DNA of 64,000 nt. Source: Cristatella mucedo (lineage: Eukaryota; Bryozoa; Phylactolaemata; Cristatellidae). Under the pieces are notes generated by a model that did no database searches, was not told the DNA's origin, and saw nothing but the letters and a program-made list of their open reading frames with translations. Positions 58,800 to 64,000 of the stretch are shown here, piece after piece (the stretch's first letter is position 1; every line of letters starts with the position of its first letter). The position numbers were made by a program, and so were the translations under genes. The stretch spans positions 2,266,001 to 2,330,000 of the forward strand of contig WPIO01000037.1 in assembly GCA_009760855.2 (NCBI GenBank), in the 5' to 3' direction.

Positions 58800-59849
58800 A
58801 ACCGCTACCTTTCGTGCGGTATCGACATGCCGAGGTCAAAAAACGCCAATACACAATCGCTCGGCTACCGACGACGTCCGGATATCCGGCCCTCATTATT
58901 TCCGCACTATTAAAAACAAAGGGCTGGCGCCAACTAGCGCTCGCGCGATCCCGATTTCGTTTCGCTAACCTTGCATTTCCTGCAGCTAGCTAGCTTATGC
59001 GCTCAGCTTGGCTTCGCTAAGCAACGGCCTACGCGTATCCTTTACCTGTGCCACTGAGATCGAGTCTTTTGGATTCGGAAACGATACGACTCTTCCTCAC
59101 GAACATTTACGCGCAGCACTCTCCTATTTATTGCGCAGCACTGTTGGATAGATAGCATACCGCGCGAGAGAGTGTGGGCGTGCGCGTACAGCGCGCCTAT
59201 CACTAAACAAAAACCGTGCCTGCGACGACATGAATCTTGAGCTCGTGTGGCCCCGTCAACGCTCATGCGGAAATACAGGCACCCGTGCAGCTACTAGCCA
59301 GCGGCGTCCTGCTATGGGCACAATCCATGTAGCTGAAAGTGCGCTGGCTCTATGAACACATGACGATACATCAGCAGAGCGGCGAGCTTGCTTCCCGGAA
59401 GTTTCGTTTGTGCACGCGCATGCGCAAAGTCGCGTCATAACAGCGAAGCCTCTTTAAAGACAAAGACAAGTTATATTAAATTGAGTAACCGAGATGATAT
59501 AAACACTGATTGTTTTGGTAATGAGCGAGCAGCTTTGCGAGCCCGTCCTTTATCGGGCGGTCCTCAAAACAAGAACGCGGGTCGAAAGCGTCGGGCAGCG
59601 AGCCTAGACTGCCGTACAGCGAGTACAATCGCACGGTGACCGGAAGTAAACGCGAGGTCGCATGGCGGCCGCCAGACCTCGAGTGAAGAGAGCCAACGAC
59701 TGTGCGATTCGCTGTCACCTACGCAGGCTCGTCGGTGGCAGCGCAGTCTATCCAGTGCTGCATCCTTTAGCCGGTGGCGGGCGATTGACGAGCATTATTT
59801 TGCCACAGTCCTACCCAACCGCTTCGGTGTCCTGCCAGCGCTGGGGCGT
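58800..59849. other. Region 3' of the EF-hand-like gene
   Basis: Downstream (minus sense) of the stop at 59850. No coding motif and no clear AATAAA close to the stop; mixed CpG content. Confidence 0.4.
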
Positions 59850-62800
59850 CTAAACTAACGCATTCCTTGTCGCGGCGGCGGCTGCTGGCTGCGGTGGGTG
59901 CTGCACCTCGTATGTGCTGCGAACGAACACGCCGTCCAGCGCCGCTGTCATCCAGAGGCGCCGTCCGCTGAGCGCGTCCGCAGTCGCCGCCGGCCGGCCG
60001 CCGACGCCGGCCGCGGCTTGTACGAGGACCTGCTCGTTGACGTTGGCTTCTTTTATGTTCGACGCCTGCGCCATCTTGGCGTCGAAGCTCTTAGTACGCC
60101 GCTCCGTTACCGAGTCGCTGACGACGCGCAGCGCGAAGTCGGCCGCGCTTCCGGCAGCCGCCGGCTTGACACCTACAGCGAGCGAGAGCTGCGGAGAGCG
60201 GGCTGCGTACTGCGCCCGAGTGCGGCCCAGTAGCGACAGCAGCAGCGGGCGTGCGCGAGGGCCCGCGGCCGCTTACCGGTAAGCCGGGCGACGGCGTGGT
60301 CCACCGCGGACTGGTCAAGGACGATGGTCTGGTGCGACCTGCCGAGTAGCTCGTCGTTCTTGTTCTTGTCTCGCTTCTGCCGCTCGCGCTCGGCAATGCG
60401 GTGGCCGCGCTCGGCCTCTATCTGCAGGGTGATGCTCTCGATGAGCTTTCTGTGCGGACGAAAGATTGATTGCTCAGATCAGGTCGCATCCACCGCCGAT
60501 TGACTGTCGGCGTTAGCTGTCGGTCAGCTCATTTCGCCGCGCCTTCCGTCTCCTCCCCCTTCCTCCACTCCCTTCCGTCTCCTCCCCCCCCCCTTCCTCC
60601 ACTCCCTTCCGTCGGCGCACCCTTCTCCTGCCTTCCCTCCGCTTCCCAACCTCCCTGCCTATCCCGTTGGCACTGAGTGGACACTTGAGACCCGTCTTCG
60701 ACTGAGGCGCACGGCCGATCACTTGCAGCAGCGCCCTGTGAGAGCCTGCGTCGGCCAATCTCGAAAAAAGCGGCGCCGGCGTCAGTCGCCGAGTGCTGCC
60801 AATCGGCGTGTAGGCTGGCCAACCTCCTCGACGGCAACAAAAAACTCAACATCTAGTCTGGAATGCGGCAGCACTGTAATGCACACGATTCGCCAAGCTC
60901 GCTCGCGTAGGATGCCATGCGCCACCGTAGTCATAGCGATAGGCTAGCTTACTTGTAGTTGATAAACGACCCAGGCTGTCCGCCCTGGGCGCTTATGTAG
61001 TCTTTCAGCTCCTCCATCTCCCACACTCTGAGCTCTATGCCGACGCTCTACAGCGTAGAGTAATATTTACAGGTTAGCCCAGAAATAGCGTTCGCATGTA
61101 AAACTGTCTGATTAGGTCAATAACTGATGCTGGCTGCTTATCGTGAGCAAATCCACCGGGCTGTGTGCGCTGCGTTCGGTGTGTGCTGCGAGCGATCGGT
61201 GTACTTCGAAGCCTGCCAGTGCAAGAGCCCAAATCTCTGGACTGTGCTGTGACGCGAACTCGATTCAAAAGAATGTAAAGTTATATAATATGTCTAATTT
61301 TCACTATCCAGCGATGTCTTTAGTCAAGACAGGGTCGGTTGACTCCACGGGCCTCATTTATGTAGCGGCAGAAGAGCCTTAACGGCTATCACTTCCGCTT
61401 GCAGTGGGCAGTAAAGGACTGTCGCCTTCAGGGCTCTAATCCGCGACCAGGATCATTCAAGGGCGAGCACTTTAGCCATGGGTCAATGCCGGAACTAAGC
61501 TCTGTTGCAGCGCACGACAGATGCAGACTCCGATATATCCCAATGCTTGCCCATGTTTGTAGACCGCTCGACTCCTTTGACCCTTTTTTCTGTCAGATTG
61601 CAAGCTATCGGAGACGAATGCCTACCGATATTAAAATACGGTGGCAAGCATTTACTGTAAGCGATTCCGCGAAGGGGGCTTAGCCGGAAGACTGGTGGAT
61701 GAACTCGAGGAGCCCTCGATCGTAACTTTAAGCGAGAACATTTTGATCTGTCATTCAGTTAAGCACGGGGTTCTATAAAGGCCGCTCGCCAGCGGGTCCC
61801 AGAACTCGCCTTCGCTCGAAAGACGCTCAGCGGCGGATTGCCTAAGAAGGCCGAGAGGCGAGCGCCGGCTCACAGCCGACCCGAACGGCCCAACCCAAAG
61901 TCAGTACGCACGTAGCCGCTGTTAAGGCGTGACACTCTAACTGAGACGGCTGCAGCCAGGCAGTACTCAATCCGGCACATTCACGCCGAAGGCGGGATAG
62001 GTCGGTCGCGATCAGTCGCTCTGGGCAAGGGTCAGAGTTTGTCCCCTTTGAAGGCGATTTCATAATCCTGCGTGTATTCTCATGACGCGACATCTCGTCG
62101 AAGCACGCGGCCAGCGTAGCCACTACGGACGACAACGAATTCTAGACGAGGTCGAGGGCAGGATCGTCGCACAGACCTTTCGCTGAATGCTCGATTGACT
62201 TTAAACGACAGTAGCGATCGCCGCTTGGACGACAAGTCAGGTCTCGTCAAGCAGCTCTGTGCTAATAAAAGCGTGCGAGTGCATCGCGGGCATTGCTAGC
62301 AGTGAGCGGTGGCACACGCATGGTGAAGAGTGTTCACGAAGCCTGGGCGAGAGAAGTGACCGCTGGCATAGCAACGCCTCGCCCGCTCTCGCTCACTTTA
62401 AGGCGCTGAATAAACTGGTCCGCTGTGAGCAAGCATTTCCCCTCCTTGTCGAAGCTTCGCATCAGCTCAATCGGTCTCATCTCCCTCTGGTTCATGTATT
62501 CGAGAATCTTCTGCATCGGGTGGATCCTTCTGACTGCGAATTACGGCCAACGAAGCTCAAGGTATTCGCCGCCGGCAGAGCAATGTCAGCGGTGCTAAGC
62601 GATCGATACCGTGCCCGTGCTCTGCCGCGAGCTTGTTCTCCCCCCTCCCCCTTCCTTCTGTCTCTCGCCCGTTCAATCGCCGGAAGCAGCGGCTGCAGGG
62701 CGAGGTTAAGACTGGCGGGTAGGGGCGGCAGTGGTTCGCGCCAGCGGCACCAGCTGCTGAGCCACGAGAGCGGTCGCTTCGGCGTCTCACCCTTTCTTTC

Positions 62801-62911
62801 TCCGATGATGTCGTGCAGCTGGACGAGGCCACCGTGCATGGCCTTGAACCTTGGCCTGGACCTTTGAATTTCCTCGCACACTGCATCGAATTGCCGAACG
62901 ACGGGTATGCC
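59850..62911 (-). CDS. Degenerate EF-hand / coiled-coil protein, five 3' exons (5' end not found)
   Basis: Five minus-strand exons join with perfect phase agreement: 62791-62911, 62397-62533, 60953-61047, 60277-60449 and 59850-60172; together 849 bases, 282 residues plus TAG. Splice sites are canonical (acceptors CCGCAG, TTCGCAG, CTGTAG, GCACAG, CTGTAG; donors GTGAGA, GTGAGC, GTAAGC, GTAAGC). The protein reads GIPVVRQFDAVCEEIQ..., then RRIHPMQKILEYMNQREMRP, SFDKEGKCLLTADQFIQRLK (an EF-hand-like helix-loop-helix whose loop lacks the Gly at position 6 and ends in Gln not Glu), VGIELRVWEMEELKDYISAQ, GGQPGSFINYKKL (a second degenerate loop), a charged helix LQIEAERGHRIAERERQKRD, and an Ala-rich tail ending TRNALV. 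Calcium binding looks unlikely. No family name can be given safely. The first exon starts in phase 0, so upstream exons are expected above 62.9 kb, perhaps beyond the window. Confidence 0.75.
61352..61485 (-). mobile_element. SINE family 1, copy f (in an intron of the EF-hand-like gene)
   Basis: On the minus strand: GGATTAGAGCCCTGAAGGCG (decayed box B), GTCCTTTACTGCCCACTGCA, AGCGGAAGTGATAGCCGTTA and AGGCTCTTCTGCCGCTACAT. Diverged and probably old. Confidence 0.62.
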
Positions 62912-63644
62912 CTGCGGTAGAAAAGCCGTGAGCAGTGTTGACCACGCACAGTTTTCAGATCTTAAGTGCCCGAGCGACGGCTTCGCTGCAGTCAACGTTG
63001 CCTAGCCCGTAGCCGCGTGTAACGCCGGTCGCGTTCAGCGCCGGTCGCGTGCTTCGGCGTCGCTGGCCAATCTATGGCGCAGGCTATCGACGACTGCTGT
63101 CGACTGGCCAATGTCGAGAACTAGCAGTAGCTTGGTTTGCTCGCGAAACGCAGAACGTTTGCGCTCGCACCGTGAAATTGTCGCGAAACAAAGCGTGTAT
63201 GGGACCGAAAGCGAGATGCCTCTGCCTTCGTGGTGGCGCTGGTCACGAGGTGCCACCACGTGGATCCGTGACTGATGAGCTGGCGATGCGCCAGATGCCA
63301 GAGATTAAAGATGAAAATAGCTTTTCTCGATTCGCGGACTTCGCGGTTGCAGAAAGCATGAGCAGCCTGTGCTACCAGCCTAAGGCTGTCGCGTATGAGT
63401 GAAATGCATGCAGGCTCTTTCCTTCGCGAAGGCGTTACTTTTATACTAAGTGTTTTCGGTCTTTGTACTAAGTGTTTTCGCTTCTTGTTTAAGGTTGTAA
63501 ATAATCATGTAGAGAAACTTAGTGTCGTCAAGGCTTAGATGAACGCGGCACATTTTCAACCGATCTTTGACCGACCGAAGTAGCAGCCGTAAGTTTAGAC
63601 GGACGCGCACGGGTTTGGCCTAAGGGTCACCTTTAACGACCGCA

Positions 63645-63714
63645 GTCGCGGGCGGTACGAGCCCTGCTTCGCGTTTAAAGTCGCGGGCGGTACGAGCCCT
63701 GCTTCGCGTTTAAA
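63645..63714 (+). repeat. 35-bp tandem duplication
   Basis: Two identical head-to-tail units beginning GTCGCGGGCGGTACGAGCCC and ending TTCGCGTTTAAA. Confidence 0.92.
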
Positions 63715-63904
63715 GCGCTTGGACGGATAGAGATTCTTTACTCTTTGAAAACTATGCAAATTACTTGCACTTTTCATATTAGTAAAAAAATAAAGCCGCC
63801 CGGCAATGTTTACGCGCGTAGGCTGGCGGTAGATAGATGGCAGACCCACTTTTGACCGACATCGATCTTGGCAGGCGAGCAGAGCGATCGGGCGCACGCA
63901 TGCT

Positions 63905-64000
63905 GTCTCTCTCGCTCTTCTCTCTCTCTCTCTCTATATATATATATACACACATATATATATATATTTATATATATATAGAGAGAGAGAGATATATATA
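63905..64000. repeat. Palindromic CT-TA-GA tract at the window end
   Basis: CT repeat, then TA with CACACA, then TA, then GAGAGAGAGAGA and TA. The CT and GA arms are reverse complements around a TA centre. Confidence 0.85.

Overview
The window is nuclear DNA from an invertebrate animal. It holds spliced genes with GT-AG introns, a metazoan MICOS10 (Mic10), an invertebrate-type beta-1,4-N-acetylgalactosaminyltransferase, tRNA-derived SINEs, CR1/L2-like LINE relics, solo LTRs and very many (CT)n, (TG)n, (TA)n and (AAT)n microsatellites. I see no bacterial operons, rRNA genes, CRISPR arrays or confident functional tRNA genes. The phylum cannot be fixed from the sequence alone.

Four protein genes can be supported. 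(1) 3648-4937, minus: an intronless 429-residue membrane-anchored alpha/beta-hydrolase-fold protein whose nucleophile elbow reads G-A-G-V-G, so the usual catalytic Ser is Gly; a diverged fragment of its active-site region lies near 7.3 kb. (2) 20648-22525, plus: MICOS10, three exons, with both glycine-zipper membrane helices. (3) 43695-53959, plus: a beta-4-glycosyltransferase (GT7) in six exons with matching phases, 428 residues, with Ile where vertebrate beta-4-galactosyltransferase 1 has its Gal-selecting Tyr, which predicts GalNAc transfer. Its terminal exon carries a recent 147-bp tandem duplication, and a second phase-compatible terminal exon lies downstream. (4) 59850-62911, minus: five phase-consistent exons (282 residues) of a degenerate EF-hand and coiled-coil protein I cannot name; its 5' end is not identified.

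Most of the rest is transposon-derived. LINE family A (3' ends in AAT repeats) is present about 17 times, mostly 3' truncated. LINE family B (3' ends in ACATT-like repeats) is present about seven times. SINE family 1 has six copies. SINE family 2 has four clear copies and ends in the same 3' hairpin as LINE A, a classic SINE-LINE partnership. Two solo LTRs of one family (1215 and 1648 bp) have TG...CA ends and 4-bp target duplications; they differ mainly by an internal minisatellite. A foldback element at about 7.76-8.60 kb encloses a degenerate TTTAGGG-like array.

Layout: 1-3.2 kb repeats; 3.2-5.5 kb CpG-rich hydrolase locus; 5.6-8.6 kb SINE1, solo LTR, hydrolase fragment and foldback element; 9-20.3 kb LINE A copies and microsatellites around a CpG-rich block (11.5-14.6 kb); 20.5-22.5 kb MICOS10; 22.9-29 kb LINE and SINE relics; 29.5-31.4 kb CpG-rich block; 31.4-34.6 kb SINE1, CT array and LINE B/A relics; 34.7-37.4 kb AT-rich sequence with no gene seen; 37.4-39.1 kb second solo LTR; 39.7-43.5 kb SINE and LINE relics; 43.7-54.7 kb glycosyltransferase; 56.4-58.8 kb nested SINE-in-LINE and a LINE A copy; 59.8-62.9 kb EF-hand-like gene; to the end, short tandem repeats and a palindromic TA/CT tract. 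The genes appear functionally independent; apart from the MICOS10 and glycosyltransferase genes on the plus strand, no common pathway links them.
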